A model generated the notes under the pieces. It did not search any database and was not told where the DNA came from. It saw nothing but the letters and a program-made list of their open reading frames with translations. This document shows, one piece after another, positions 33,901-43,048 of a stretch of DNA of 64,000 nucleotides. The position numbers and the translations under genes are program-made. The number at the start of each line of letters is the position of its first letter. Position 1 is the stretch's first letter. The stretch is from IMG/VR virus record IMGVR_UViG_3300042541_003180, positions 21,312-85,311 of that record. One strand, 5' to 3'. Source of the DNA: a virus.

Positions 33901-36900
33901 AAACAACTATGTTTATTGTTTATCTAAAAATATTGTTTGGATAGTTGATCCTTCTACAAATCTTTTACTTACGTCATTTACTTTAAGTTATGATGCTGTT
34001 GATTTACAAATAAATCCTATTAATGGTGATGTTTATATTACTTATAGTAATTTATCTCAAGTACATATTTTCTATTCTACGACATTTAATGGAGTTCTAG
34101 ATGATTATATAGTATCAACATTTGGTAATACTGGTAAAATGGCTTTTAGTGAGTTTGAACAAGATATGTATGTTGTTACAACTAATAATGTTTTAAGAAT
34201 TAATGGTACAAATAGAACTTTACTAACATCTTATAGTGTTCCTGGTGCAATTGATGTCATTGTATATGAACCAGTTAATGAGTCAATATATGTTTATGGT
34301 GCTAGTAATTTATACCAAATAGATAATGGTTCTATTAATAGTATATCTGTTACAACAGAGTCATTTAATGATATTATCTTTAATAATTTAACTGGAGATA
34401 TGAATATATCTGATTCTTCTAATCAGATTAAGAGATTAAGTTTAGATGGTACAATAGTTAATGATGTTAATATTTCTAATCACGGTTATATGGCTTTAAA
34501 TCAATATGATGGAGCTATTTATATATCATCTCAAAATACCAATTCGGTTATTGTTGTTGATTCGATTACTAACCAATTGGTATATATGAATAGTTTAATT
34601 GCACCAACGACAAAATTATGTTATAATCCTGATAGAAAATCTATATGGGTATTACAACCATCACTTAACCAATTAGTTGAGATATTAGTTGAATTAAAAA
34701 ATGAAATAACAACTGAACCTGCTGTAGTGGAAGAAGTTATAGTAGATAATTTATATGGAACGTTACATCCTTCGTTTAAAGAAAGAGATGATATGTGGTT
34801 AAAAACTAGAGATTATTTTAGAAGACCTAGAGAAAACTTTAATACGGACTATAGAGTTAAGTATTATTGGAAATGGTTCTCTGATAATATTCCTCAGTTC
34901 TTTATGTATGATTTTTCCGGAGAACAATTATCACAAACAACAACTGGTTCATACTCGTATGTTGGACCAACACCATTATCTACGGTTGTTTTAAATAAAA
35001 AATCAAACAAGGATGTTACTAAGGTTTCTCTTCCTGAGTATCAACAAACAATATTTGATAAAATTGAGTATCCATTGAGTTATATTGATGACGAACTTGA
35101 TATTTCAACCGATGTTGAACCTTTACAATTATTCATTGGGTTTAGAGCTGATAATGAGGGTGCTTTACGTTCTTTACTTCAGTTATATAAAAAAGAAGAT
35201 ATTTCTTTAAAAATTAATTCTAATAACTATAATCAAGTTTATTTAGAAACATTAGATGTAAATGGTCCTGATAAGAGAGGTATGATTTCATTAGGTCAGT
35301 ATTCTACCGCATCATTTGTAGATAGTGGATTAAAATCTGGTCAGCATATTGTTATTTATCTTAAAGACAATCAAAATAGAAGAAATCAATATATTTCTAA
35401 TAATAATGGTAGTATATTTAAAATTAGAGACGTTTATACTAGTCAAATAATAGTAGATTTCTTTAATATTACTAATGATATAATTGATACAGAGACTTCA
35501 ATAATTGTTGATTATCCAAAATCTGGTGAAACTACATATTTAGATTTCACTATTGAAGTTATTGATAAGGAAATTGGTAGATTCTTTACTTATGGTCAAA
35601 CAGAAGAAGAAGATATACGTTTTAAGATCGAATTAGGAAATGTTGGTAAGTTAATTGCACCAGATGATGTATTTATATTTAAACAATATGATATAGAAGA
35701 AGGTGGTATTGATTGGTTATATCTTAATAAGAAGAGAAAGGAGATGTTGATGATGAAACATTTAATTTATCCTTATATTGGCTCTTATAAGTCAATTATT
35801 AATGCAATTAACTTCTTTGGATATAATGATTTACAATTAAATGAATATTATAGAAATATAGATCCTAGTGCCGTTAACTTTACTAAGTTGTTTAAAGTTG
35901 AAATACCTGATATTTTTGACAATACAGTTGAAGGCTGGACTGAAAATGATTTTATCAAACATACAATGCCAAATGATAATTTTGAAGAAACTAACTTATT
36001 TAACTTAACTTACTTTATTACTGATAAAGAGGGTAATAATATTTTAAACTATACGTTAGATGAGATTATTATAAAATTACAGGGATTAAAATACTGGTTA
36101 AAGAAAAATATAATTCCGTTAACACATAAAATACTTGATATTACAGGAAGTGCATACTTTACGGGTGGTACTCAAATACAACATAGATTACACGATATAA
36201 GAATAGTTAATATTTATGATAATATGACACCTATTACATTTAAGTTAAATGAAGCTTATCTTATGCCAGTTAATAGTGGTTCTACTGTTTATAATTGTGT
36301 ATTGGATTTTTATAGTATTATACCAGATGTTGGTGCAGATAAAACTAAAACAGGTTTAGTTGTACCACCAACTCCATTTAATGGCAAAACCTTAGTTTTA
36401 CCCGACTATTTTACTGTTAAGATTAGAACTTATAAAACATATAAAGAGTGGGCACCATTCGCTACGTATGATTTGGGTGACAGAGTGACTTACTATGGTA
36501 AGTTATATGAATCTGCGACTTCTTCAAATAAAGTCAATTCTCCAAGAGAGTATGAAACGGTTACTCCTTGGTTATCTGGTGATGTGTATGATTTAACAAG
36601 TATAGTAGAGTATAATAGAAATATTTATGTATTTACTAAAAATGCAACTGCATCAACTATTACTCCTTATGCAGATAATTTTAATTGGAATCAAATTAAT
36701 AAATGGATAGAAATTGATTGGTCACCAGTTCAAACTATTTCTGAGTTTAGATCAGGTAATAATTTACTTCCTTTTAACTTTACATTGGACTCAAATATAG
36801 ATCCTTTTGTTACGGTGGAAGTTATTTCTGATAATGGTTATGGATGTGTTTATAATGATAAGAAAAACTATGAAATAAGAGGTTTAAAAGACTTAACTTT

Positions 36901-37033
36901 ACCATATAAAGATATTGAGCCGGTTGGACCATTTGAACCTATTATATTGAATACTATTCAACCAACTGTTCAACCTAAAAAGAATTTGACTTTTAATCCT
37001 GGGTTAAATACTGTGGCAATTGAATCACCTTAA
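30986..37033 (+). CDS. Giant tail/baseplate protein, 2015 aa
   Basis: Starts MSSHENLYFFNKQGDALNF, a pattern found in very long baseplate-type proteins of T4-like phages. Three kinds of modules are visible. Two carbohydrate-binding-like units have the form Y-x-x-x-D-x-[IV]-x-[FY]-x-G-K-L-Y (about residues 330 and 1830, DRVTYYGKLYES). A beta-propeller-like series of about 40-residue repeats (about 965-1240) contains INPINGDVYITYS and VYEPVNESIYVYG. The C-terminal third is mixed alpha/beta. It may be the gp7-like wedge organiser (T4 gp7, 1032 aa) extended by surface-binding modules; this is inferred from size and content. A strong terminator follows. Confidence 0.68.
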   Translation: MSSHENLYFFNKQGDALNFRYDDTTQLFQGDILFDENSNDTFKTFALYTLERIEAFDFESPGDLGTNKFQLFNEYGLHYYGCTNSSQQQITKIEPANNDPDFYSKWIYGQNFESKFPVGTLIVFNQNLLEFTNINQTFVVVGTKKNAILIISTVDNSTFESTYYNDYINNSLYSGKTISGIDAIGIYNYIDTNYVNNLSPWNEPNFYDKVYKGKKLNIINSKSNDGTYTIKGPEITDIMHFEYSLSQAVLPVDSDLIIEVVLGTDLPKLYDGGLNITGDNRILVNDYIHYPRLLRAGQEFKIVGSVLNENFLTVADIYDFESIYTTKHYELDDQIYFQGKLYQCILGYTHSYTDDATRYLTPNVDTTHWSNPTYIKVNETTTVEPLLFAQLYLTKEKYYYDYGYTQSASVTLASAAEKYKTDLSIFNVDLYYDKGYLKADLVYPSRYARVNFYHTSVDPLNTIGTEYRSFERLLQVNETLTPEFNYDYSENFKYNIVFTDLDEYGLKLIINKQVYEEEISYVYSGIGLDMPRTIDKTLRNWLTRNYLTLYKLGLDVELAYTYVPNLGLPINSLFYNSIVVRTEYPNVPVDISDVLVGTTANYFIEHSRVLFNDLGPSLNIKINNKDHIIQTSNFYVLNINANLLPLNSEVIGATAGTYSTIFSTGDTANISVGIDGKVSSIVLSSVGNIGYSIGSTFSLEFGGINGTSSILFEVGVNDLQIKADVPKTLQSWIDLYATDLLEYGFIVTNINSVLKFDVKQTDVAFDYTIKTGKVNLPGLSDYVITNKMRGNFGGLITSNEVILSATSSYSFEQEGFATGMVFSINNTFWPLMNVEYNIQYLDPLVLNLSYEGPFWDYNNTICDKSPFVTIAFNLGFGQTGCGAISSTGIGGQFNQYQFDDTQFNIVFYPNTYQISDYASTTNLVDIKYIQLSNTILSYGDNLVVHDSYTGTFLIEIELVGNVDSIKMEYNPVNNYVYCLSKNIVWIVDPSTNLLLTSFTLSYDAVDLQINPINGDVYITYSNLSQVHIFYSTTFNGVLDDYIVSTFGNTGKMAFSEFEQDMYVVTTNNVLRINGTNRTLLTSYSVPGAIDVIVYEPVNESIYVYGASNLYQIDNGSINSISVTTESFNDIIFNNLTGDMNISDSSNQIKRLSLDGTIVNDVNISNHGYMALNQYDGAIYISSQNTNSVIVVDSITNQLVYMNSLIAPTTKLCYNPDRKSIWVLQPSLNQLVEILVELKNEITTEPAVVEEVIVDNLYGTLHPSFKERDDMWLKTRDYFRRPRENFNTDYRVKYYWKWFSDNIPQFFMYDFSGEQLSQTTTGSYSYVGPTPLSTVVLNKKSNKDVTKVSLPEYQQTIFDKIEYPLSYIDDELDISTDVEPLQLFIGFRADNEGALRSLLQLYKKEDISLKINSNNYNQVYLETLDVNGPDKRGMISLGQYSTASFVDSGLKSGQHIVIYLKDNQNRRNQYISNNNGSIFKIRDVYTSQIIVDFFNITNDIIDTETSIIVDYPKSGETTYLDFTIEVIDKEIGRFFTYGQTEEEDIRFKIELGNVGKLIAPDDVFIFKQYDIEEGGIDWLYLNKKRKEMLMMKHLIYPYIGSYKSIINAINFFGYNDLQLNEYYRNIDPSAVNFTKLFKVEIPDIFDNTVEGWTENDFIKHTMPNDNFEETNLFNLTYFITDKEGNNILNYTLDEIIIKLQGLKYWLKKNIIPLTHKILDITGSAYFTGGTQIQHRLHDIRIVNIYDNMTPITFKLNEAYLMPVNSGSTVYNCVLDFYSIIPDVGADKTKTGLVVPPTPFNGKTLVLPDYFTVKIRTYKTYKEWAPFATYDLGDRVTYYGKLYESATSSNKVNSPREYETVTPWLSGDVYDLTSIVEYNRNIYVFTKNATASTITPYADNFNWNQINKWIEIDWSPVQTISEFRSGNNLLPFNFTLDSNIDPFVTVEVISDNGYGCVYNDKKNYEIRGLKDLTLPYKDIEPVGPFEPIILNTIQPTVQPKKNLTFNPGLNTVAIESP

Positions 37034-37038
37034 AAAAT

Positions 37039-37066
37039 AAAACCCTTAGATTTCTCTAAGGGTTTT
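37039..37066. terminator. Bidirectional hairpin terminator
   Basis: AAAACCCTTAGA / TCTAAGGGTTTT with a TTTC loop; exact reverse complement of the sheath terminator at 24166-24193. Confidence 0.88.
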
Positions 37067-37069
37067 TTA

Positions 37070-37738
37070 TTACTTAACTTCTTCAAACTCAATTTCTGTT
37101 TGTATACTTTTAGGTTGTTCCATTGCAACATTATCATCAAAGCAAGCTACCCAGTCTTGAATGTCTGCTGCTAGATTTTTACCAATTGTATCATAGTAAT
37201 TAAAAACTTTACTAACTGCGCCAATTCTTTTAAGAATTTCAGAGAAAGTATAAGTATCTTTAGTTAATCCTTTAACTTTATGTTCTGCAATTAAGTGATA
37301 GATATAAGTTATTTCTGTTGCATTAACTAGAAATGCAAATGAATCATTATCATTATTGAAAACTTTACTGTCTTCTCTCATTGTACCTAATACTTCTGTT
37401 AGTTCAATTGCAATGAATACAGTGTTAATATCATATTCTAACTTACCTTGAATTAAATCACTTAAATATTTCCATTGTGCTCTATTTAAGTTAAAGTTAT
37501 ACTTTGTTGATTTTAGTGCATTCGTGTAATCTGCCCAAAGTTGTTGTGCATCTTTGTAAAGATTATCTTTTTCTAAATCACTTTTACCTTTACCATTATT
37601 ATTTTTGGTGAAGTCTAATACTGCTTGATACTTAGTATCTAAGTTATTCTCAAAATCCTCTCCAATATTTCTATAGTCAATATCATTCTCCGTGAAAATA
37701 ACACTTGGTTTAACTACATTTGTTTGTATATCTGACAT
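37070..37738 (-). CDS. Hypothetical helical protein, 222 aa
   Basis: A soluble, mostly helical protein (start MSDIQTNVVKPSVIF). It has acidic ends and internal helices (LYKDAQQLWADYTNALKST; VFIAIELTEVLGTMRED; YIYHLIAEHKVKGL). No motif was recognised. It lies 17 bases after another unrecognised gene, in the run that starts with the tape-measure candidate, so a role in tail or baseplate assembly is possible. The C-terminal tail TEIEFEEVK is acidic. Confidence 0.62.
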   Translation of the reverse strand: MSDIQTNVVKPSVIFTENDIDYRNIGEDFENNLDTKYQAVLDFTKNNNGKGKSDLEKDNLYKDAQQLWADYTNALKSTKYNFNLNRAQWKYLSDLIQGKLEYDINTVFIAIELTEVLGTMREDSKVFNNDNDSFAFLVNATEITYIYHLIAEHKVKGLTKDTYTFSEILKRIGAVSKVFNYYDTIGKNLAADIQDWVACFDDNVAMEQPKSIQTEIEFEEVK

Positions 37739-37754
37739 ATTTATTTAATTATTT

Positions 37755-38180
37755 TTATACGATAAAATCGTTATCTTGGTCTTCTTTTTGTTCAACAAAA
37801 AGTGCTTCAACTTGATTAGCTCTACTAACTTTTTCAACTCCGTATTTTACTACGATTGATGAGAATGTATTGAAGTCAGTTCCTACTAATTTAATTTTAC
37901 CACTTTCTAAATTCATGTTGATTTTATCAATTTCTTGTTCAATTAGAATGGTTCTTGATTCTTCATCAAACGCATCCATTAAATCTTCATTGATAGTAAC
38001 TTTTAAATCTTTTTTAAGAACAAATGCGTAATCATCTGCAATCTTAGCGATTTTAATAAGTTGTTTTTGTTTTTTTACTCCGATAAATTGAAAGTCAATT
38101 TGTACAGGAAATGTTTTTTTATTAAAAACATCAAAAAAATCATTTATTGTATCCTCCGATAGCTCATAAAAATTATCCAT
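37755..38180 (-). CDS. Hypothetical acidic protein, 141 aa
   Basis: Begins MDNFYELSEDTINDFFDVFNKKTF, with a helix-strand arrangement (PVQIDFQFIGVKKQKQLIKIA) and a conserved-looking segment FSSIVVKYGVEKVSRANQVE near the end, a pattern seen in T4-like phage proteins of unknown function. Acidic C-terminus (EQKEDQDNDFIV). It is probably co-transcribed with the adjacent 222-aa gene. Confidence 0.62.
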   Translation of the reverse strand: MDNFYELSEDTINDFFDVFNKKTFPVQIDFQFIGVKKQKQLIKIAKIADDYAFVLKKDLKVTINEDLMDAFDEESRTILIEQEIDKINMNLESGKIKLVGTDFNTFSSIVVKYGVEKVSRANQVEALFVEQKEDQDNDFIV

Positions 38181-38229
38181 ATTATATTTATATTTTTATA
38201 TTATAAAAAATAATGTGAAAAAGTTTTAC

Positions 38230-38658
38230 TTATCTGAATAAAAAATAGGTTATAGTACTTAGAAATAGTACACTTGGTATGACTTTATAATAAAGATTAT
38301 TATAAAGTTTAGGTGTCTCAATTAATGAGAAACCAATTACAATTAAATATGAGTATTTATCTACCTTTTTAATCTCATAAGTTCTAAAAAGTTCCATTAA
38401 ACCTTTTGTATTTAATAGTTTTGATACTTCAAATATATATTCTCTGATATAAGTTTCTGATATTCTATCAATATCAGATTTTTTCAGTGAGTAAGCTTCA
38501 CCAATTAATTCTTCAGGAACATTTAAAACAGTGTATAATCGTTGTGCATTATCAACTCTAATATTTAATGATCTTTCAAGTTCTAGTTTATTTTGTTTAA
38601 CTATTTTCTTATAATTTAAAAATAGTTTTAATTTTTTAAAAAATGATAATTTATTCAT
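38230..38658 (-). CDS. Hypothetical protein with C-terminal membrane helix
   Basis: A 142-aa protein with a basic N-terminus (MNKLSFFKKLKLFLNYKK), a helical middle (IDRISETYIREYIFEVSKLL) and a C-terminal hydrophobic stretch (VIPSVLFLSTITYFLF). Tail-anchored topology is likely. No family was recognised. It lies between the tape-measure candidate and the acidic protein on the same strand. Confidence 0.6.
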   Translation of the reverse strand: MNKLSFFKKLKLFLNYKKIVKQNKLELERSLNIRVDNAQRLYTVLNVPEELIGEAYSLKKSDIDRISETYIREYIFEVSKLLNTKGLMELFRTYEIKKVDKYSYLIVIGFSLIETPKLYNNLYYKVIPSVLFLSTITYFLFR

Positions 38659-38691
38659 AAATAATTATATTATTTTTTTTATAATAAGTTG

Positions 38692-41600
38692 TTATTGACT
38701 TTTTTGATCTGCACTTGCAGTACTTCTACCTTTAGATTCAATATATTCGTCAACACCACTTGTTGATTGATCTATTTTAGATAAAAGTCCTATAATTACA
38801 TCAAGTTGTTGATGAGTATCACCATATTTCGATTTAGGTTTAGCTGTTCCTCCTTTTGCTGCTACTACACCTTGTTTTTTATCACCAACAGATGGTCTCT
38901 TAGTTTTCTCATTATCAACATCTAATAATTTACTAAACACACTTGCCTTATCTTCAAGTGTTTGCATCATATCTTCAAATGCATTTTGATTCAGAGCTGC
39001 TAATACTGCCAAATTACCCGTTAATCTTCTTATTAGATTAACTTTGTCTCCATCAATACTTTTTAAAGCACCACCAAATTTTTTCAGAGAGGTTGCTAAT
39101 TTATCATAAGCTCCCGCAATTTTAACCATTCCACGTGCTGCTTGAGAAATTGGATCCATACCAATTAATGATTTAACTCCACTTAACATACCCATTCCAG
39201 TTATACTATTAGCTAGATTAACATAATCTAATACATTTTTAGATACATTACTCATATAGTTAGGATCGATAGTCTTAGAAAAGTATTTACTACCGGATGC
39301 CAATGTTTTTGCAACACCTACCATTGACAATGCAACTATATTAGTTTTTGCAATCTTTAATAATTTTGCACCGGATACTATTTCTACTATGTCCACATAT
39401 CCAGATATTGATGATTTTGTACCATCAATCCATTTTTTTGGTGGGTATGAGTTCCAAGTTGATTTACCAAGATCAAATATTGCCGCCACTGCAACCATTG
39501 ATGTTGCAATTATATTAATTTTAGCAATTTGATTTAACTTGGTATTAGATGTTATTTCTACTATGTCCACATATCCAGATATTGATGATTTTGTACCATC
39601 AATCCATTTTTCTGGTGGATAAAAATCCCAAACTGCTTTATCTACAAGTGTAAATAATTGTGCTACTCCAACAATTGCAAGTGATATGGCACCTATTCCA
39701 TAGACCATGTCATTAACTGCACTTTTATTAGACTTCCAAAAACCACTACCTTTCATAAATTCAAATACTGGTGCAAATGCTTGTAAAGAGGCACCAACAT
39801 TTTCACCCCATTCTTTAGAAGGAACTTTTGTTAAATCAAACTTGGCTATGTTTGTACCAAATTTTTCAGCGGCCGCTATTATACCATCCGATATAGTAAG
39901 TATAGCACTCTTCATATCCTCTGCAGAAACATTTGCTCCAAAGAAACCTGTATCCATAAGTGCTGCATATACTGGTGAGAATGCACTAATTGCAGTACCA
40001 ACACCTTCTGCCCACTCTTTACTTGGTCCATTTTTGAATGCTACTTTTACTCCTGCAAAGTATGTTGCTGCATCTACAATACCTCTTGATACTGTTCTTA
40101 TTGCTTTGGCAAAATCTTCTGGTCCAACTCCTCCACCAAGTAAACTCATTATTTTATTTGCTGCTAACATTGCATATACTGGTGAAAAAGCACCTAATGC
40201 TAGTGCTATACCTTCTGCCCAAGCTTTGGTAGGTCCACCTGTATAATTACCTTTTCTTAAAATAAATGAAGTATCAACTATGGTTTGTGCTATTAGTAAA
40301 ACAGCTTCACCACCTGCAATTAATGCAATCATTCCTAATCCAAGAGTTCCTAATATAAATGTACCAAGTCCTCCCATTGCCAACCCAAATGCGGTCATAC
40401 TTAATCCTACACTAAATGACCATTCATAAGATGGAAATTTGTCATACTTACCTAAACCAAGAATGTATGATGTTGCTACAATAGTAGCTGCCACTAACAT
40501 TACTGCCACTGCACCAATTGCAAGTGCTGCTAACCCTAAACCACCTGTTTCCATTATTAAGGCACCTAATACTAAAGCTGCCCCACCAAATGCAATCAAT
40601 GATAATCCAACCCCAAGTGCCCACTTCCAACTAGGATATTTATCATACTTACCTAATGCTAATATATGTGAAGAAATTGCAATTGCGGCAGCAATCATAA
40701 TAACTCCTATAATACCCAATGCTAAGTCTGCTATAGGCATTTTGCCCATAAGTATAACTGCGGGTGTCATTAATAATGTTACAATCGCTAAAGTTGCTCC
40801 AAGTAGAAGTATTTTAAGAATTAACATAAATGGTAGATCTGCTGTGCCTTGTAATATTATAGATGATAATGCTATTGCTGTGGCTAATGCAACTAATACT
40901 AATGGAATTAAATATATCTTACCTTTTCCTAGATATTTTTCAATTATTGTTATACCAATTGCCAAGTCAGTCATAAAATAAGACATTAACGCAAAAACTA
41001 AAGCTATTCCTAATACAGTTAAAAACTGCCAAAATCCGATAGGTTGTACATATGATAATACCCAAGAAGATACAGTAATTGCAGCCGCTATACCAACTAA
41101 AACTAATAACAGATCTGTTGCTTTAACACCGGTTCTTTTAAAAGCAATAACTCCTATTGCTATTTTATCCATATTAAACGCAATTACTGCAAACATAGCG
41201 GCTATTAGGATACCCGTTATGGCTTGTCCAAATGACATTGGTTTAATAAATGCAAGTATAAAGGACGATGCAGTAATTGCTAGTGCGATACCAACTAAAA
41301 CTTTTACTAACTCGAATGTACTTATATTAAGACTTTGAAATAGCACTACTCCTAATGCGATTTTATGTAAACTATATGAAATTACTGCAAACATAGCGGC
41401 GATTAATATAGCAGTAATTGATTGTCCTAGTGTCATTGGTTTAATAAATGCCAGTATAAAGGAAGACGCAGTAATTGCTAGTGATATGGCAACTAAAGAT
41501 TTTACTAACTGGAATGGACTAACATTTAGTTTTCCAAATATAATTGATGCGATGAATATATTCTCTAAGTAGTTTGAAAGTACTGCAAACATTGCTGCAA

Positions 41601-42183
41601 TTAATACCGCAGTTAATAGTTGTGTGAATCCAATTGGTTCTATAAATGCCATTATCCAAGAAGCCATTGTAACCGCAACTGCCATCATTACAATAACTAA
41701 TGATGCGTTAAATGCTTCTTTTATGGATAGATTTAGTTTTGCTATTTTTTCAAATGCAATTGCCATTAAGACTACGGCTAAACTTAGACCAACTACTGAT
41801 AAAAAGTCTATTTTACCAACTAGTTTGAATGCCAAACCAATCGCCAATACTGCAACAGCAATTAAAAGTATTGTGGTAACACCTTTTTTTATCTGCCCTT
41901 CTTTTTTTGGATCGTCAGATTCTTCAAATAGTCCAGTTTTTTTATCATTCTCTTTCTTCTTCTGCATTGAAAGAATGGTATTCTGTTGAGCAAGAATCTT
42001 TGTTGTATCTGATTTAATAGACTTTAAACTAACATTAATTTCAGTTAATTGTTTTGAGAAGTCACCACTTTGTAATGCGTTTGTAGTTGTAGTATTACTA
42101 GTACCCTTTTTATCAAGGGCTTGAGCAATCATTTCAAGTGATTGTGATAGATTATTTAAAGCATCTAATAACTGTTTGTCCAT
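38692..42183 (-). CDS. Probable tail tape-measure protein
   Basis: The frame begins at 42219, but ATG 42183 (MDKQLLDALNNLSQSLEMIAQALD) gives a sensible coiled-coil start and is preferred (1163 aa). A charged linker (residues 60-110) leads into many hydrophobic helices in repeats of about 66 residues (pattern VGIALAITASSFILAFIKPM...QAITAILIAAMFAVI), then alanine-rich segments and repeated YPPxKWIDGTKSSISGYVDIVEI units, and a polar tail. Long, helical, hydrophobic-repeat proteins beside tail genes are usually tape measures, which set tail length and enter the membrane during injection. T4 gp29 is only 590 aa. Confidence 0.65.
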   Translation of the reverse strand: MDKQLLDALNNLSQSLEMIAQALDKKGTSNTTTTNALQSGDFSKQLTEINVSLKSIKSDTTKILAQQNTILSMQKKKENDKKTGLFEESDDPKKEGQIKKGVTTILLIAVAVLAIGLAFKLVGKIDFLSVVGLSLAVVLMAIAFEKIAKLNLSIKEAFNASLVIVMMAVAVTMASWIMAFIEPIGFTQLLTAVLIAAMFAVLSNYLENIFIASIIFGKLNVSPFQLVKSLVAISLAITASSFILAFIKPMTLGQSITAILIAAMFAVISYSLHKIALGVVLFQSLNISTFELVKVLVGIALAITASSFILAFIKPMSFGQAITGILIAAMFAVIAFNMDKIAIGVIAFKRTGVKATDLLLVLVGIAAAITVSSWVLSYVQPIGFWQFLTVLGIALVFALMSYFMTDLAIGITIIEKYLGKGKIYLIPLVLVALATAIALSSIILQGTADLPFMLILKILLLGATLAIVTLLMTPAVILMGKMPIADLALGIIGVIMIAAAIAISSHILALGKYDKYPSWKWALGVGLSLIAFGGAALVLGALIMETGGLGLAALAIGAVAVMLVAATIVATSYILGLGKYDKFPSYEWSFSVGLSMTAFGLAMGGLGTFILGTLGLGMIALIAGGEAVLLIAQTIVDTSFILRKGNYTGGPTKAWAEGIALALGAFSPVYAMLAANKIMSLLGGGVGPEDFAKAIRTVSRGIVDAATYFAGVKVAFKNGPSKEWAEGVGTAISAFSPVYAALMDTGFFGANVSAEDMKSAILTISDGIIAAAEKFGTNIAKFDLTKVPSKEWGENVGASLQAFAPVFEFMKGSGFWKSNKSAVNDMVYGIGAISLAIVGVAQLFTLVDKAVWDFYPPEKWIDGTKSSISGYVDIVEITSNTKLNQIAKINIIATSMVAVAAIFDLGKSTWNSYPPKKWIDGTKSSISGYVDIVEIVSGAKLLKIAKTNIVALSMVGVAKTLASGSKYFSKTIDPNYMSNVSKNVLDYVNLANSITGMGMLSGVKSLIGMDPISQAARGMVKIAGAYDKLATSLKKFGGALKSIDGDKVNLIRRLTGNLAVLAALNQNAFEDMMQTLEDKASVFSKLLDVDNEKTKRPSVGDKKQGVVAAKGGTAKPKSKYGDTHQQLDVIIGLLSKIDQSTSGVDEYIESKGRSTASADQKSQ
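39379..39611. repeat. 59-bp direct repeat, 174-bp period, inside tape-measure gene
   Basis: Copies at 39379-39437 and 39553-39611 appear identical over about 59 bases and encode the repeated KWIDGTKSSISGYVDIVEI segment. A looser 198-bp repeat (CATTGGTTTAATAAATG at about 41236 and 41434) marks the membrane-helix modules. Confidence 0.8.
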
Positions 42184-42247
42184 AAAAGTATATATTAAAA
42201 ATCTTAATCCTTTTAACATTTTATCTATTTTTTACTATAATAAAAAA

Positions 42248-42258
42248 TAATATATAAC
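42248..42258 (+). promoter_or_regulatory. Candidate late promoter element
   Basis: TAATATATAAC, 16 bases before the 153-aa gene. Confidence 0.38.
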
Positions 42259-42274
42259 TTATAAAACAAATCGT

Positions 42275-42736
42275 ATGGAAATGGGACTAAAAAAGACTTT
42301 GAAGTACTATATTCTCGGTGAATCTCTAAAGGAAATTGAAGCCAATCGTATATTGGACAAAATTTCTAAAAAGAAGTCACTTTCTGATAGAGAAAAGAGG
42401 TTTTTGGAATTGTATAATCACAAAACTGAAGAAACTCCTAAAGACCATATGTATTTGTCTAAGAATACAACTTGTGAAAGAGTTAAAACTTTAATTGATA
42501 GTGGTAAATCAGTAATTTGTGATTTACATGATAGAAATGGTAAAATTGGATTACAGATTGTAGATATAGATAATAAACATGCTGATGATGATTGTACTAT
42601 ATTTATGAGAGGTAATGAAACATATAAATTGGAAGATAGATTTTTATACAATTTAATTTACAATCAAAAATCAAATAAGTATTCTCTTCAAGAACAAGGT
42701 GAGTATTATGAAAAAATAAATCACGATAATGATTAA
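42275..42736 (+). CDS. Hypothetical protein with N-terminal ILDKI motif
   Basis: A 153-aa protein. Near the start it has EANRILDKISKKKSLSDREKRFLELY, a shortened version of the ILDKI-SLT-EE motif that ends two other proteins here, but placed at the N-terminus. The remainder (KSVICDLHDRNGKIGLQIVDID; CTIFMRGNETYKLEDRFLYN) looks like a small beta domain. A second methionine two codons downstream could also serve as start. Its end overlaps the following tagged gene by eight bases. Confidence 0.62.
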   Translation: MEMGLKKTLKYYILGESLKEIEANRILDKISKKKSLSDREKRFLELYNHKTEETPKDHMYLSKNTTCERVKTLIDSGKSVICDLHDRNGKIGLQIVDIDNKHADDDCTIFMRGNETYKLEDRFLYNLIYNQKSNKYSLQEQGEYYEKINHDND

Positions 42737-43007
42737 AAGATTTGAAGACTTTATAAATGAGGTAAGTGGTACAGAATTAGTAGGAAAAGAAATGGGTTCT
42801 GGTTTTGGAACTACAGAATTAGGTAATAATACAATAAGTTCTGGTGAAACTTCTGTACTTTATAGTGATTTAGATGGTAAATTTTATACAATGGATGAAT
42901 ACAATCAATTGTATCAAGATTATTTAAAATCAGGTGGCGGTCCATTAAATGGATTTAACAAAGAAAACCTAGAAGAGATGATTGTTTTTTTACAAGAGAA
43001 ACAATAA
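42729..43007 (+). CDS. Small tagged protein, 92 aa
   Basis: Begins MIKRFEDFINEVSG, a short tag very like T4 IPIII (MKTYQEFIAE) in length, with INE at 9-11. The remainder is G/S/T-rich (TELVGKEMGSGFGTTELGNN) and ends in an acidic helix. Size and tag resemble T4 internal proteins IPI to IPIII. No enzymatic motif. It is translationally coupled to the preceding gene. Confidence 0.65.
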   Translation: MIKRFEDFINEVSGTELVGKEMGSGFGTTELGNNTISSGETSVLYSDLDGKFYTMDEYNQLYQDYLKSGGGPLNGFNKENLEEMIVFLQEKQ

Positions 43008-43048
43008 TACAATATATAATAAATTGATAAAAAAACAGAAATCAAGTT

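Noticed and set aside
39379-39611. Direct repeats considered as a CRISPR or mobile-element mark
   Set aside because: Only two long copies, in frame inside a coding gene and encoding the same peptide; they are protein-module repeats.
40439-40981. 180-residue plus-strand frame within the tape-measure gene
   Set aside because: Its composition (A, I, P, N-rich) is the antisense reading of hydrophobic helix repeats and it has no plausible leader.
42184-42219. Twelve-residue extension of the tape-measure frame
   Set aside because: MLKGLRFLIYTF is a hydrophobic leader unlike the helical start MDKQLLDAL, which has a better leader.
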